From contig NZ_JARXHX010000001.1 of assembly GCF_031127835.1 (NCBI RefSeq), positions 806,001-870,000 on the forward strand: DNA of 64,000 nt. Reading direction: 5' to 3'. Of the stretch, positions 16,255-24,973 are shown piece by piece; the stretch's first letter is position 1; each line of letters begins with the position of its first letter. The translations under genes were made by a program, and so were the position numbers. The DNA is from Pelagicoccus sp. SDUM812002. GTDB taxonomy: Bacteria; Verrucomicrobiota; Verrucomicrobiia; Opitutales; Opitutaceae. Below the pieces are notes generated by a model. That model worked only from the letters and a program-made list of their open reading frames with translations. It was not told the origin of the DNA and made no database searches.

Positions 16255-16980
16255 CTAGCTCGCTAGGGCAAGAGCCTGCGGAAACAGAACAGAATTCTCC
16301 AGATGGATATGCTTGTGCAGGTCTTCCTCCAGATCTGCCAGCCCAGCGAACAAAGCCCGATAGGTGTTACACGCATCTGGCGGAGGCGTGAACCCATTGG
16401 TCAACTCCCTCAATTTGGCCAGGGCCTCTCCCGCGTCGTCGTGCTCGCGCAGCATCGCCTCTACTGGAGCATTCAACGAAACCTGTCCTGCCTTTTCCGC
16501 GGAAGCGAGGTTTTCGACAGCCGGGAAGAGAACCTTCTCCTCCTTGCCAATGTGGTCCTCCAATTCCTTGGCAAGCCCAGCGAACACCTCAAACACTTCC
16601 ACGAGAGAAGGCGTGTGGCCACCATGCACGTGAGCGACTCGTTGCGACATGGCAAACAAACGCGGCAGTTCGTCCCTCAAGAACTGATGGTGAGTACTTA
16701 CAATGTAGCTGCACAACTCCGCAGGCGGCAGGCTCGCGGGATTGTCCCCTTCGTCAGCCTTGCCCTTGCCTTCCTCGTCGAGCAACTGGGCGACAAACTC
16801 CGGCTTCAAGCCCTTCTTCTCGCAAGCCTGCGCCAGCGTCTTGTTGCCTTGGCAGCAAAAGTCCATCCCCAAACCCTGGAAAACGCGCGAACGCCCAGGA
16901 CGCTCCGCCACCAACTCCCCGACCGTACGGTCAATTAGCGCTGTGCCTTCCGGCGAAAATACATTCGGTACGTGACTCAT
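16255..16980 (-). CDS. ric: Iron-sulfur cluster repair di-iron protein RIC (ScdA/YtfE)
   Basis: Cytoplasmic protein that repairs Fe-S clusters after nitrosative or oxidative damage. 241 residues: an N-terminal DUF542 domain with the motif GMDFCCQGNKTL (C42-C43), then a hemerythrin-like four-helix bundle supplying the di-iron ligands (STHHQFLRDELP, HVHGGHTP, LEDHIGKEEKVLFP, LREHDDAG, LHKHIHLENSVLFP). All expected His and Glu positions are present. Two GGAT-N6-ATCC palindromes lie 21-81 bp upstream. The CopD-like gene follows. Confidence 0.94.
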   Translation of the reverse strand: MSHVPNVFSPEGTALIDRTVGELVAERPGRSRVFQGLGMDFCCQGNKTLAQACEKKGLKPEFVAQLLDEEGKGKADEGDNPASLPPAELCSYIVSTHHQFLRDELPRLFAMSQRVAHVHGGHTPSLVEVFEVFAGLAKELEDHIGKEEKVLFPAVENLASAEKAGQVSLNAPVEAMLREHDDAGEALAKLRELTNGFTPPPDACNTYRALFAGLADLEEDLHKHIHLENSVLFPQALALAS

Positions 16981-17000
16981 AATCTTAGCATCTTTAATTT

Positions 17001-17014
17001 GGATCTCTTTATCC
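17001..17014. promoter_or_regulatory. Putative NsrR operator, ric-proximal
   Basis: GGAT-ctcttt-ATCC followed by TATTAC; 21 bp from the ric start codon. Confidence 0.65.
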
Positions 17015-17047
17015 TATTACTCTTCATATCTGCCATCGCTCATAACT

Positions 17048-17061
17048 GGATGTCAATATCC
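17048..17061. promoter_or_regulatory. Putative NsrR operator, ric-distal
   Basis: CATAACTGGAT-gtcaat-ATCCTATTT around this core. The left half, ATAACTGGATGTCAA, is identical to the element at 28894-28908 before norZ. Confidence 0.7.
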
Positions 17062-17273
17062 TATTTACTTCGAAACTTCTTTTCCTGCAGACGAAGAGAC
17101 CCCATTTCGGGATTCGAGTGAGGCCAGCCGCAATCGCCAGGCGAACCGCGTACATTGCCTTCTTAAGCGCTGCCGGTGATTTATGAAACGTTTGGCTCTA
17201 CCCATTTTTCACAAATCAGTACGCGCGTTTCGTTTAGACAACGAACGATGGCTCGCTAGTACTCGAACTGGAT

Positions 17274-17714
17274 ATGCCAAAACGCAAGCAAGCCGCCAAA
17301 CTGAAAAAAGAAGACTACGAACTCCTGTCGGAGTTTCGTTACCGCCTGCGAAAGTTTCTTGGCTTCAGCGAAGCCGCAGCCATCGAACACGGAGTCACTC
17401 CCCAGCAATACCAGGCCATGCTCTCCATTCACGGGTTCCCAGCTCGCGACTGGGTCACGGTTGGAGAACTCGCGGAAAAGATGCAAATCGAACACCACTC
17501 CGCTGGTGGCCTCATACGTCGCATGGAGGCCTCAGAGCTCGTACGCAAGAAGGCATCCGAAGAGGATCGCCGCGTGGCCCAGATCAGGTTGACCCCCAAA
17601 GGCCTAAAAATTCTCAGCAAGCTGATCCGAGTCCATCAAGACGAACTCGGACTCGTCGGACCAGACCTCATTGGCCTACTCAACGAAGCCGCCCGCAAAG
17701 GACAGAAACAATAG
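17274..17714 (+). CDS. MarR-family transcriptional regulator
   Basis: 146 residues, the family's normal size. The winged helix-turn-helix is clear: VTPQQYQAMLSIHG, VGELAEKMQIEHHSAGGLIRRME, then the wing ASEEDRRVAQIRLTPKG. Ligand and targets unknown. It is divergent from ric and converges with nirK copy 2. The basic N-terminus (MPKRKQAAKLKKED) is typical of the family. Confidence 0.88.
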   Translation: MPKRKQAAKLKKEDYELLSEFRYRLRKFLGFSEAAAIEHGVTPQQYQAMLSIHGFPARDWVTVGELAEKMQIEHHSAGGLIRRMEASELVRKKASEEDRRVAQIRLTPKGLKILSKLIRVHQDELGLVGPDLIGLLNEAARKGQKQ

Positions 17715-17797
17715 AGAAGAACAGTGCCAGCTCGCTAACCAGAAGGCAAGCGAACTGGGTCCCCCGGCAAACCGAATAAAACGAAAACTCGGTACCC

Positions 17798-19213
17798 CTA
17801 TTCCGAGGCTTCGACTTCTCCGAATTCGTTGCCCCAGCTGTTCAGCACGTAAGCTACCACACTATCCAATTGCTGCTTATTGAGCCTGACGGCCGGCATG
17901 ATCCCGTTGTATTTCACACCATTAACCATCACTTCCCCCTGTAGTCCATTTTTTATTACAGAATACAGGCGACTCGGGTCAGCCGCGATGTAGTCTGAGT
18001 TTGCCAAAGGCGGGAATGCGGGCGGAATCCCTTGTCCGTTGGCTTGGTGACAAGCCAGACAGTTCTGTGAATAGACCCGCTCGCCCATCGCCATTTTTTC
18101 TTCGAACGTCATACTGGCGACTCCCCCAGCTTCTTTCGTAGGCATTTCCTGGATACCGCCACCCTCTGGCAGGTAAATCCCTTCCTCTTGTTTCCCCGAA
18201 TAAACGTCATGGTCCTCCTCGCCACCCACTGTCAGGATGCCGAGCGCCCCTTTATTGAAGGCCCTGAAAATAGAGTGATCGACCATGATGAAATTCCCCG
18301 AGGTCTCTAGCGTGAACTCCACGATCGCAGAGCCTCCGGCAGGAACGAGCGTCGTCTGCACATTTTCGTTGATCGACTTGGTTCCTCCTTCCACATAAAC
18401 TTTGTCGAAGATTTCACCGATGACGTGGAAACTGGATACAAGATTAGGCCCTCCGTTGCCCACAAAAAGCCGCACCGTCTCTCCCACTTCGGCAGTCACT
18501 GCATTGTCGCCAGTCAGGGCCCCTACAGAACCATTGAATACCACATAGTCTGCGTCCTCTTCGATGGCCTTTTCCATGTCGAAAGGCTGCAAGCCCGCTT
18601 CGCCATAGTCACCCTTGGTATAGAATTCACTCTGCATGACGTAGTATTCGCGGTCCACTGGCGGCAACCCTTCCTCCGGTTCGACAAGGATCAGACCATA
18701 CATTCCATTCGCGATATGCATGCCCACCGGTGCCGTCGCGCAATGGTAAACATACAGTCCCGGATTTAGGGCCTTGAAGGAAAACGTGGAGGACTTGCCG
18801 GGAGCAGTGAACGAGCTTTCCGCCCCACCTCCCGGACCCGTGACAGCATGCAAGTCGATGTTATGCGGCATCTTGCTGTCCGGATGGTTGTTCAAGTGAA
18901 ACTCCACCGTGTCCCCCTCGCGGATGCGGATAAAAGAACCCGGCACCGAATCGCCAAAGGTCCAAAAGGTGTATTCGACTCCATCCGCAAGCCGCCCCAC
19001 CTGCTCTTTTGTTTCCAACTCCACAACCACTTTCGCGGGATGATCCCGTTCAATCGGAGGTGGCACTTGGGGAGCGCTCGTCAACACCGCTTGTTCGACT
19101 GGCAGTTCCTGCGCTGAAGTTTCGGATACGCTTGGTGATGCCAAGCAAACAAAGAGGGAGCATGCAAGGGCTGAAAAGCCACAGCTACTGTATCGCAACG
19201 CAATCGGATTCAT
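17798..19213 (-). CDS. nirK: Copper nitrite reductase with C-terminal cytochrome c domain (copy 2)
   Basis: 471 residues, the same length and architecture as copy 1 and very similar along the whole mature protein. Type-1 copper ligands are H117, C158, H166 and M171; type-2 ligands H122, H157 and the His of MVDHSIF; catalytic D120. The haem site is CLACH at 385-389. The signal peptide differs completely from copy 1, and the haem domain and the linker before it are the most diverged parts. Unlike copy 1 it has no FNR box nearby. Its start codon lies 5 bp after a hypothetical gene on the same strand, so the two copies are probably expressed under different conditions. Confidence 0.96.
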   Translation of the reverse strand: MNPIALRYSSCGFSALACSLFVCLASPSVSETSAQELPVEQAVLTSAPQVPPPIERDHPAKVVVELETKEQVGRLADGVEYTFWTFGDSVPGSFIRIREGDTVEFHLNNHPDSKMPHNIDLHAVTGPGGGAESSFTAPGKSSTFSFKALNPGLYVYHCATAPVGMHIANGMYGLILVEPEEGLPPVDREYYVMQSEFYTKGDYGEAGLQPFDMEKAIEEDADYVVFNGSVGALTGDNAVTAEVGETVRLFVGNGGPNLVSSFHVIGEIFDKVYVEGGTKSINENVQTTLVPAGGSAIVEFTLETSGNFIMVDHSIFRAFNKGALGILTVGGEEDHDVYSGKQEEGIYLPEGGGIQEMPTKEAGGVASMTFEEKMAMGERVYSQNCLACHQANGQGIPPAFPPLANSDYIAADPSRLYSVIKNGLQGEVMVNGVKYNGIMPAVRLNKQQLDSVVAYVLNSWGNEFGEVEASE

Positions 19214-19218
19214 AATAC

Positions 19219-19659
19219 TTAGGAGTTGGGGTTACGATCGACTTGGCGGTACACCATGAGAAGACCTGCGGTGAACGATTCTTCAACGCCACCAGAGCCA
19301 TAAACTAGCGCATATCCTAATTGCTTCAAGTAACCTGCCAAATGGATATCGTTCCATTCCAGAATTTCATTCATCGAATAGGACTCAAATTGTCGCTTCG
19401 AAGGGCTCGCGCCCCTCGCTACGATACGTAGGCGGCGGATTGCATCGTCGCAAACGACCCGAGCCGGCGCTACCCAAGCCTCGTGGCGGCATTCTAAAGG
19501 CAAGCCCATTAACAGTTTCCAACCGCTCTCAGGCGGAAGCGCAATGACTCCGTCGAATGCCATTTGCCACACACTCAAAGCCCCCCCTCGCGGCTCCATT
19601 CCAAACGCTAGAATACCGTTGAAGTCACCCTCGCATTCGCCAGCGCTTTCTTCTCGCAA
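19219..19659 (-). CDS. Hypothetical protein upstream of nirK copy 2
   Basis: About 146 residues from a TTG at 19659; the frame stays open further upstream into the divergent MscS gene, so the start is uncertain. I do not recognise a family. No signal peptide or membrane segment is obvious. It has a Trp/Leu-rich centre and an acidic patch ([17 protein letters not shown]). The stop codon lies 5 bp before the nirK2 ATG, which suggests that it is cotranscribed and could assist or regulate that enzyme. It may also be a chance frame over the promoter region. Confidence 0.5.
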   Translation of the reverse strand: MREESAGECEGDFNGILAFGMEPRGGALSVWQMAFDGVIALPPESGWKLLMGLPLECRHEAWVAPARVVCDDAIRRLRIVARGASPSKRQFESYSMNEILEWNDIHLAGYLKQLGYALVYGSGGVEESFTAGLLMVYRQVDRNPNS

Positions 19660-19697
19660 ACCTCGCTGAGCATCTGCTGCAGTAAACGAACTTTCAG

Positions 19698-20993
19698 ATG
19701 GACACCTTTCGAACCAACTTACGAGAAACCCTGCTTTCTTGGCTGGAAAGCCAAGCTCCCGAGTATTCAGCGCTCCTTTACAATGGGATCGTATTAGCTT
19801 GGATTTTGACAGTAGGCGTCATTCTACACCTCTTGCTGCATCGTTTTGTCCTCAGGCTTGTTGAAAAGATTAAGTCACGGGAACGCAGGAGCTGGCGAAA
19901 GACGCTCTACGGCCACGGCGTTTTGTCTCGCATGGCCTTCGTGCTCCAAGGAGCAGTAGCCCACATACAAGTCGGCCTTTGGTTTCCCGAGACCTCACTT
20001 TTGGCAAACACCTTGCAAACCAGCCTCCAACTCTGGATGCTACTCTTTGGGTTGCTAGCCTTTTACGCGCTCCTGGACGCGATGCAAAGCCTCGTACTCG
20101 CTAGCGGAAAACGGATTCATTTTCCACTGCGCGGCATTTCACAGACCTTAAAGATTGTCGCTAGCATCGTTATTGTCATCGTAGCGATTTCTATCCTGAT
20201 GGGAGAATCTCCCGTCATCCTGCTGAGCGGACTCGGAGCAATGTCTGCAGTCCTCATGCTCGTATTTAAAGATCCGATACTCGGACTGGTCGCCGGCATC
20301 CAACTGTCCGCCAACAACATGCTCTCCGTGGGAGATTGGCTCGAAATGCCCAAGTACGGCGCGGACGGCGATGTCATCGACATCGGCCTCACCACCGTCA
20401 AAGTGCAAAACTGGGACAAGACAATCACCACCATTCCCACCTACGCCTTAATCTCCGACTCCTTCAAAAACTGGCGGGGCATGTCGGAATCGGGTGGGCG
20501 GCGAATAAAGCGTAGTATCCACATCAATACATCTAGCGTTTGCTTCCTCGACGAAGAGCTGCTACGACGTCTCCGCAAAGCAAAGCTGCTTGCGCCCTAC
20601 CTCGAGGAAAAATTCTCCGAACTGGAAAAGTCGAATTCCGAAACTGAGCTCGACCTCTCCTCCCCGCTCAATGGGCGACGCCTCACCAATATCGGCACCT
20701 TTCGCGGCTACCTAAAGTCCTATCTGAAGAACCACCCGCAAATCGCCCAGAACATGCTCATTCTTGTGCGACAGCTCGAGCCCTCCAGCCACGGACTCCC
20801 CATCCAAGTCTACGCTTTCACGGCAACCACAAAATGGGTCGAGTACGAAGACATCCAATCGGATATCTTCGACCACATCTTTGCCGTCATCCCTGAATTC
20901 GGACTACGTATCCACGAGTCCCCGACGGGCAACGACCTCCGCTTGCTTTCGTTTCCAGCCAAGGAACCGTCGCGAGGCTCGCTCGAATCCTAG
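19698..20993 (+). CDS. MscS-family mechanosensitive channel (YbdG-like)
   Basis: 431 residues. About five transmembrane segments are followed by the MscS pore helix and beta domain: LGAMSAVLMLVFKDPILGLVAGIQL, then VGDWLEMP. An insertion typical of YbdG-type members (GADGDVIDIGLTTVKVQNWD, NWRGMSESGGRRIKRS) follows. Such channels release solutes on hypo-osmotic shock. The ATG is close to the divergent hypothetical gene. The next gene begins 8 bp downstream, so the two form an operon. Confidence 0.88.
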   Translation: MDTFRTNLRETLLSWLESQAPEYSALLYNGIVLAWILTVGVILHLLLHRFVLRLVEKIKSRERRSWRKTLYGHGVLSRMAFVLQGAVAHIQVGLWFPETSLLANTLQTSLQLWMLLFGLLAFYALLDAMQSLVLASGKRIHFPLRGISQTLKIVASIVIVIVAISILMGESPVILLSGLGAMSAVLMLVFKDPILGLVAGIQLSANNMLSVGDWLEMPKYGADGDVIDIGLTTVKVQNWDKTITTIPTYALISDSFKNWRGMSESGGRRIKRSIHINTSSVCFLDEELLRRLRKAKLLAPYLEEKFSELEKSNSETELDLSSPLNGRRLTNIGTFRGYLKSYLKNHPQIAQNMLILVRQLEPSSHGLPIQVYAFTATTKWVEYEDIQSDIFDHIFAVIPEFGLRIHESPTGNDLRLLSFPAKEPSRGSLES

Positions 20994-21001
20994 CCTGACA
21001 G

Positions 21002-22222
21002 ATGAGCAATCACTCCGCCCGCGAAAAGCTTGCCCGCACTGTATTCATCACCGGACTCGCATTCCTGCTAGTCGCTGCGTCCCTCGGTTTATTCCTCCGC
21101 CTCCAAGTCCTGGATCCGCTTGACGGGGTGAACTACCGTCACTTCCTGCACGCTCACTCGCACACCGCCTTCCTGGCCTGGGTCTTTAACGCCCTTCTCG
21201 CCATCACCCTTAAACACTTCGCCACCGACCGGCAGATCCCCACCCTTAGGAAAGTATTCTACCTGCTTCAGGTTGCCAACCTCGGCATGCTCCTTTCGTT
21301 CCCCTTCCAAGGCTACGCCCTTTGGAGCATCGCTTTTTCCACACTCCACATGGCAACCACCTTCGTGTTCGGCTGGAAGATTTTTCAAGAAAACACGCTG
21401 CCACGGCTCGGAGCCCGGTACCTGCGGACCGCCTTGGTTTTCATGGTGATCTCCAGCCTCGGCCCCCTCTCGCTCGGCCCCTTAGGCGCCCTCGATTTGC
21501 GTGACTCCCCCTGGTATACGCTTTCCATCTATTTCTACATGCACTTCCAGTACAATGGCTGGTTCATCTTTTTTCTGCTCGCAACCGTAGTATCCCTCGC
21601 AAATGCAAAGCACAGGGCAAATGTCGAGTACGCCTTCGCCGCGGCCTATCCCTATTTGACCGCAGGCTGCCTGCTTTCCCTCGCCCAAGCTGCCATCTGG
21701 GCCGAATTTTCATACCTTGTGAATCTCGCTTCACTGCTCGGCTCCATCCTCCAACTTGTTGGCTGCGGCATCGTCCTCTCGCGGATCCACAATCTGGACG
21801 CAAACTACATTTCACCCCTTCCACAACGGGAAAGACTCCTCCTTCGAGTCGCTCTCGTCTGCCTCATCCTAAAATTCGCATTCCAATTCGCGGGCAGCCT
21901 GCCAGGTCTCGACTCCATCGCGGTTCATCGCTCCGCCGCCATCGGATTCATGCATTTGGTCTTTCTCGGCGTTGTCACCCCTGCTCTCATCGCTTGGGGT
22001 TTCTCCAATAACTGGATACGTCGCTCGCGAACCAGCTATGCAGGAATCGCCGCCTATCTCGTCGCTTTCCTTATTAGCGAAGCAGCGCTCTTCTACCCGC
22101 CCCTAGCATCCCTATCGGGATGGCCAGCCCTACCGCACCTATCCGCGCTCCTAGCGATCCTAGCGGGACTCACCGCGCTCACCGTGGCCCTGCTGCTGAG
22201 CCAGACGCGGAGAACAGCTTAA
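21002..22222 (+). CDS. Unassigned multipass protein with oxidase-like histidines
   Basis: 406 residues, about twelve hydrophobic segments, no soluble domain. Membrane histidines occur in pairs: NYRHFLHAHSHTAFLAW (near residue 48) and YMHFQYNGWF (near 180), with further His in VHRSAAIGFMHLVFLG. The HAHSHxAFLxW pattern resembles haem-binding segments of NnrS and of haem-copper oxidase subunit I, but the catalytic metal site of oxidases is not complete. I know related proteins only as uncharacterised members near NO-metabolism genes. Given nirK, nnrS and norZ nearby, a haem- or copper-binding NO-related role is possible. It follows the MscS gene by 8 bp and converges with the next gene. Confidence 0.7.
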   Translation: MSNHSAREKLARTVFITGLAFLLVAASLGLFLRLQVLDPLDGVNYRHFLHAHSHTAFLAWVFNALLAITLKHFATDRQIPTLRKVFYLLQVANLGMLLSFPFQGYALWSIAFSTLHMATTFVFGWKIFQENTLPRLGARYLRTALVFMVISSLGPLSLGPLGALDLRDSPWYTLSIYFYMHFQYNGWFIFFLLATVVSLANAKHRANVEYAFAAAYPYLTAGCLLSLAQAAIWAEFSYLVNLASLLGSILQLVGCGIVLSRIHNLDANYISPLPQRERLLLRVALVCLILKFAFQFAGSLPGLDSIAVHRSAAIGFMHLVFLGVVTPALIAWGFSNNWIRRSRTSYAGIAAYLVAFLISEAALFYPPLASLSGWPALPHLSALLAILAGLTALTVALLLSQTRRTA

Positions 22223-22228
22223 CCCATT

Positions 22229-22606
22229 TTAAAGCGAGGCATGCGTTTCGCCCAAATCGTCCCCTTCAGAAGGCTCATTCTTTCGTTCGAGCGACACAGA
22301 GCCGTTTATCTCCAACTCCAGCGCTTGAATACCCGCAATCGTCTTAGATTCTAAAGGGCTAGGTCCATAGACCCAGCTTGCTAACGATGCCACTAGCAGC
22401 TGTTTCGAAACTCGCTTTCGCCAAGTCATCCGGCCCGAACGAACCGTCTTTAAGATCTGAGGCAATTCAGTCGCCAACAATCCCCTCAAACTGAATGGAA
22501 GCCATGGTTCGTTGGCCAACAACGATTCCAGCTCTTCAACGCGCTTTGCGATTCGCTTGCGCACCGAACCTGCTCCCTGCGAAACATACCATTTTTTCAA
22601 TTTCAT
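22229..22606 (-). CDS. Hypothetical basic protein (125 aa)
   Basis: Not recognised. The first 70 residues are strongly basic and helical (SVRKRIAKRVEELESLL; SGRMTWRKRVSKQLL); the end is acidic (NEPSEGDDLGE). No signal peptide. A purine-rich AAAGGGA lies 5 bp before the ATG, which supports translation. It follows the Cys/Met-metabolism gene by 72 bp on the same strand and converges on the multipass protein gene with 6 bp between the stop codons. Confidence 0.6.
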   Translation of the reverse strand: MKLKKWYVSQGAGSVRKRIAKRVEELESLLANEPWLPFSLRGLLATELPQILKTVRSGRMTWRKRVSKQLLVASLASWVYGPSPLESKTIAGIQALELEINGSVSLERKNEPSEGDDLGETHASL

Positions 22607-22678
22607 TTTATCCCTTTCTTAACGCTCGGATCAACGAAACAAATTCGAGCGTTTTCATCCTCTTCATCGAAGATTCCG

Positions 22679-23860
22679 CTAGCGTCCCAATGCCTGCCGC
22701 AAATCCTCTGTCAAATCTTCGACAGCCTCCGTTCCGACCGATAGCCGAATCAAGCCATCCGCGATTCCCGCCTTCTTCCGAGCTTGCGTCGTCATGCCGC
22801 GGTGACTCGACATGGCAGGCCGCGTAGCCAAACTTTCCATACCGCCAAGGCTGACCGCATGCGTGATCAGTTGCATCCGGTCCAGAAAGCGTTCCGCAGC
22901 CTCGCCTCCCCCCGCGAGTTCGAAAGCGATAAACCCGCTTCCCCCTGTCATCTGCTGCTCGTAGATATCCCCCTGCCTACCTTCGCTTCTCGCCGAGTAA
23001 TGTACTTTGGTTACATCCGGATGACCGCTCAGCCACTCGGCGACCGCAGCGCCATTCCGGTTGTGAGCCTTCATACGCAGGGCAAAGGTTCGCATCCCAC
23101 GCAGCACCATCCACGCTTCCATAGCGTTCACCGTTCCTCCCAAATTTTTATGAACCCGCCGATCTTGCGCGGTCAGCTCGTCGCGCTTGACCAAACATCC
23201 GCCCACCACGTCGGAGTGCCCATTCAAATACTTGGTCGTAGACTGCACCACCCAATCCGCCCCAAAGGAGAAGGGCTGCTGGTTGTAGGGAGTGGCCACG
23301 GTGTTGTCGACTATGACAGCAGCGCCATTCCCGTGAGCAGCCTCGATAGTCGTTCTTAAATCAATCAATCGCATCAATGGATTGGAAGGCGTCTCCAGCA
23401 ACACCGCTCCCGCCTGCCGAACCGCGTTCAGCCATGCAGCCTCGTCGGCCGGGTCCACCACCTCCACTGGCAACCGATAAGTCTCCGACAATATGCTAAG
23501 CAGCTCATGGCTGCCTCCATAGACATCAGGATGTGTCACCAATTTATTACTACGTCCCGCCATGGCAATCGTGACCGCGCACAAGGTAGCCGCATTTCCC
23601 GAACTCGTCACCAATGCGCCCGCTCCGCCTTCCAAGGAACTCACAGCCTCGGCAAGTTTCTCCACAGTCGGATTGCCGAAGCGGGTGTACGCATAGCCCT
23701 CACGCTCTCCCGAAAAAATTGCCTCCGCCTCGGCCGCGCTGCCAAGGTTGAAAACCGTGCTTTGTACGATGGGCGGCACGAACGGCCCATTCCCATCCGG
23801 ACGTCCCCCTAGGTGGGCGCACCGCGTTTCCATTCCCTTCGAACTATACTCGCCTCTCAT
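22679..23860 (-). CDS. Cystathionine gamma-synthase/lyase-type PLP enzyme
   Basis: 393 residues of the Cys/Met-metabolism PLP family. The PLP lysine lies in STTKYLNGHSDVVGG. YAYTRFGNPTVEKLAEAVSSLEGG near the N-terminus and TSSGNAATLCAV contribute to the phosphate site, and VDNTVATPYNQQP carries the ring-contacting Asp. The family includes MetB, MetC, CGL and O-acetylhomoserine sulfhydrylase; sequence alone does not separate them. The first ATG lacks a Shine-Dalgarno sequence; an ATG ten codons in (METRCAHLGG) is an alternative start that matches usual N-termini. Confidence 0.92.
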   Translation of the reverse strand: MRGEYSSKGMETRCAHLGGRPDGNGPFVPPIVQSTVFNLGSAAEAEAIFSGEREGYAYTRFGNPTVEKLAEAVSSLEGGAGALVTSSGNAATLCAVTIAMAGRSNKLVTHPDVYGGSHELLSILSETYRLPVEVVDPADEAAWLNAVRQAGAVLLETPSNPLMRLIDLRTTIEAAHGNGAAVIVDNTVATPYNQQPFSFGADWVVQSTTKYLNGHSDVVGGCLVKRDELTAQDRRVHKNLGGTVNAMEAWMVLRGMRTFALRMKAHNRNGAAVAEWLSGHPDVTKVHYSARSEGRQGDIYEQQMTGGSGFIAFELAGGGEAAERFLDRMQLITHAVSLGGMESLATRPAMSSHRGMTTQARKKAGIADGLIRLSVGTEAVEDLTEDLRQALGR

Positions 23861-23940
23861 CAGGAGCCTAAGCTTGACGCCCCACCCAGACTTGCCAAGT
23901 TTTATATCGTATTACGCTATTTTATTAAAGAAATAAAGAA

Positions 23941-24448
23941 TCCCCGCCGCAAGCAGCGGGGTATTTAAAAGACTAGAACAACTTGAGCTGATGATCCTCG
24001 TGCAACTTTCGATACTCATCCGAACCCTGCGAACTCACATAGTTCGCTATCGTCGTCTCGTCACCGTGCTTGCTCACCGTGCTCGCAAAGTAGCCATCGC
24101 TCCAGAACTCACCGCCCCAGAGCTGCTTCTTCACCTCGGGACGCCGTTCGAACACGCGCCGCGCGGTGAGGCTTTTGATAAGCGTCACCAGAGCAGTAAC
24201 GCTGTTCTTAGGAACAGACTGCACCAGAAAGTGGATGTGGTCGCCGTCGCTGCCGATCTCAAGGAACTTGAGCTCGTAGCGCTTCTCGATCTCAAGGCAC
24301 ACCTCCTTAAGCTCAAGGTCCACCGAATCGTCGATCACCACTCGCCGGTACTTCGCAGGAAAGACAAGGTGGTAGAGCAATACCGAAACGTTGTGGCTCT
24401 TGTGCACATACTGACTCATCCAAACAGTCTCGCCGCAAGCGGCGGGGT
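23941..24448 (-). mobile_element. IS200/IS605-type insertion sequence, minimal
   Basis: A single HUH transposase gene is framed by two hairpins: CCCCGC...GCGGGG at 23942-23961 downstream and CGCCGC-AA-GCGGCG at 24431-24444 upstream. Both contain GCAAGC and the outer GGGGTAT, and on the - strand read TACCCCGC...GCTTGC. Subterminal hairpins without inverted terminal repeats are the hallmark of this family. There is no tnpB gene. Confidence 0.85.
23973..24419 (-). CDS. tnpA: IS200/IS605-family Y1 transposase TnpA
   Basis: 148 residues, full length. HUH motif at H61-I-H63 (GDHIHFLVQ) and catalytic tyrosine Y127 in TIANYVSSQG. It begins NVSVLLYHLVFPAKYRR, the usual first strand of the fold. The enzyme cuts single-stranded DNA at hairpin ends and moves by peel-and-paste. 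All catalytic residues are present, so it may be active. It lies between the PLP enzyme gene and the DUF488 gene. Confidence 0.94.
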   Translation of the reverse strand: MSQYVHKSHNVSVLLYHLVFPAKYRRVVIDDSVDLELKEVCLEIEKRYELKFLEIGSDGDHIHFLVQSVPKNSVTALVTLIKSLTARRVFERRPEVKKQLWGGEFWSDGYFASTVSKHGDETTIANYVSSQGSDEYRKLHEDHQLKLF

Positions 24449-24463
24449 ATCAACCCGTTCCGA

Positions 24464-24904
24464 ATGAATCTTCATCTTTATCCGTACGGCAAGGGAACGG
24501 AGCTGCCAGGAATATCCATCGGCGTCGCTCGCCAAGCGCCTCGGGGCATTCGGATAGAAGATCGCTGGCGTAGGGGCTATTTCCAGGTTTGGCTGCCTCA
24601 GCTGGCACCCAGCAAAGCGCTCTACCAAGCCTACCGTGCGAAAGAGATCAGCTACCCGCAATTCGCTCGCCGCTATCGAGGCGAAATGAAGTCCCCCGAG
24701 CCTAAGCACGTCATCGCTCTGCTCGCTGCCACCTGCCAAACCACTCGCGTCAACCTTGGATGCTTTTGCCAAGAGGATGCGTACTGCCACCGCTCCCAAC
24801 TCGCGGAACTTGTTCGGGAAGCGTACCGCAAGCTTCCCCCGCCCCCACTGGAGACCAGCAAGGCATTCAGCCCGCCCTGTTCCATGCCTGAAATCGAAGA
24901 TTGA
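24464..24904 (+). CDS. DUF488-family protein
   Basis: 146 residues. The family pattern is visible: GVARQAPRGIRIEDRW, WLPQLAPSKALYQAY, then LGCFCQEDAYCHRSQLAELV with three cysteines and one His at the conserved positions. The biochemical function is unknown. About 15 extra residues at the C-terminus (SKAFSPPCSMPEIED) are not part of the usual domain. The ATG is only 16 bp from the outer hairpin of the insertion sequence, which probably replaced or moved its original promoter. Confidence 0.8.
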   Translation: MNLHLYPYGKGTELPGISIGVARQAPRGIRIEDRWRRGYFQVWLPQLAPSKALYQAYRAKEISYPQFARRYRGEMKSPEPKHVIALLAATCQTTRVNLGCFCQEDAYCHRSQLAELVREAYRKLPPPPLETSKAFSPPCSMPEIED

Positions 24905-24973
24905 AAGGGTTCTCATCTCGGTCGCGACTTGCGTCGTCGCTAACATGCTGTACGCGAATGCCTGTACCCAAAA

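Noticed and set aside
17183-17779. Long + frame overlapping the MarR gene
   Set aside because: Arg/Ser/Thr-rich shadow translation of another frame; the MarR frame has clear family motifs.
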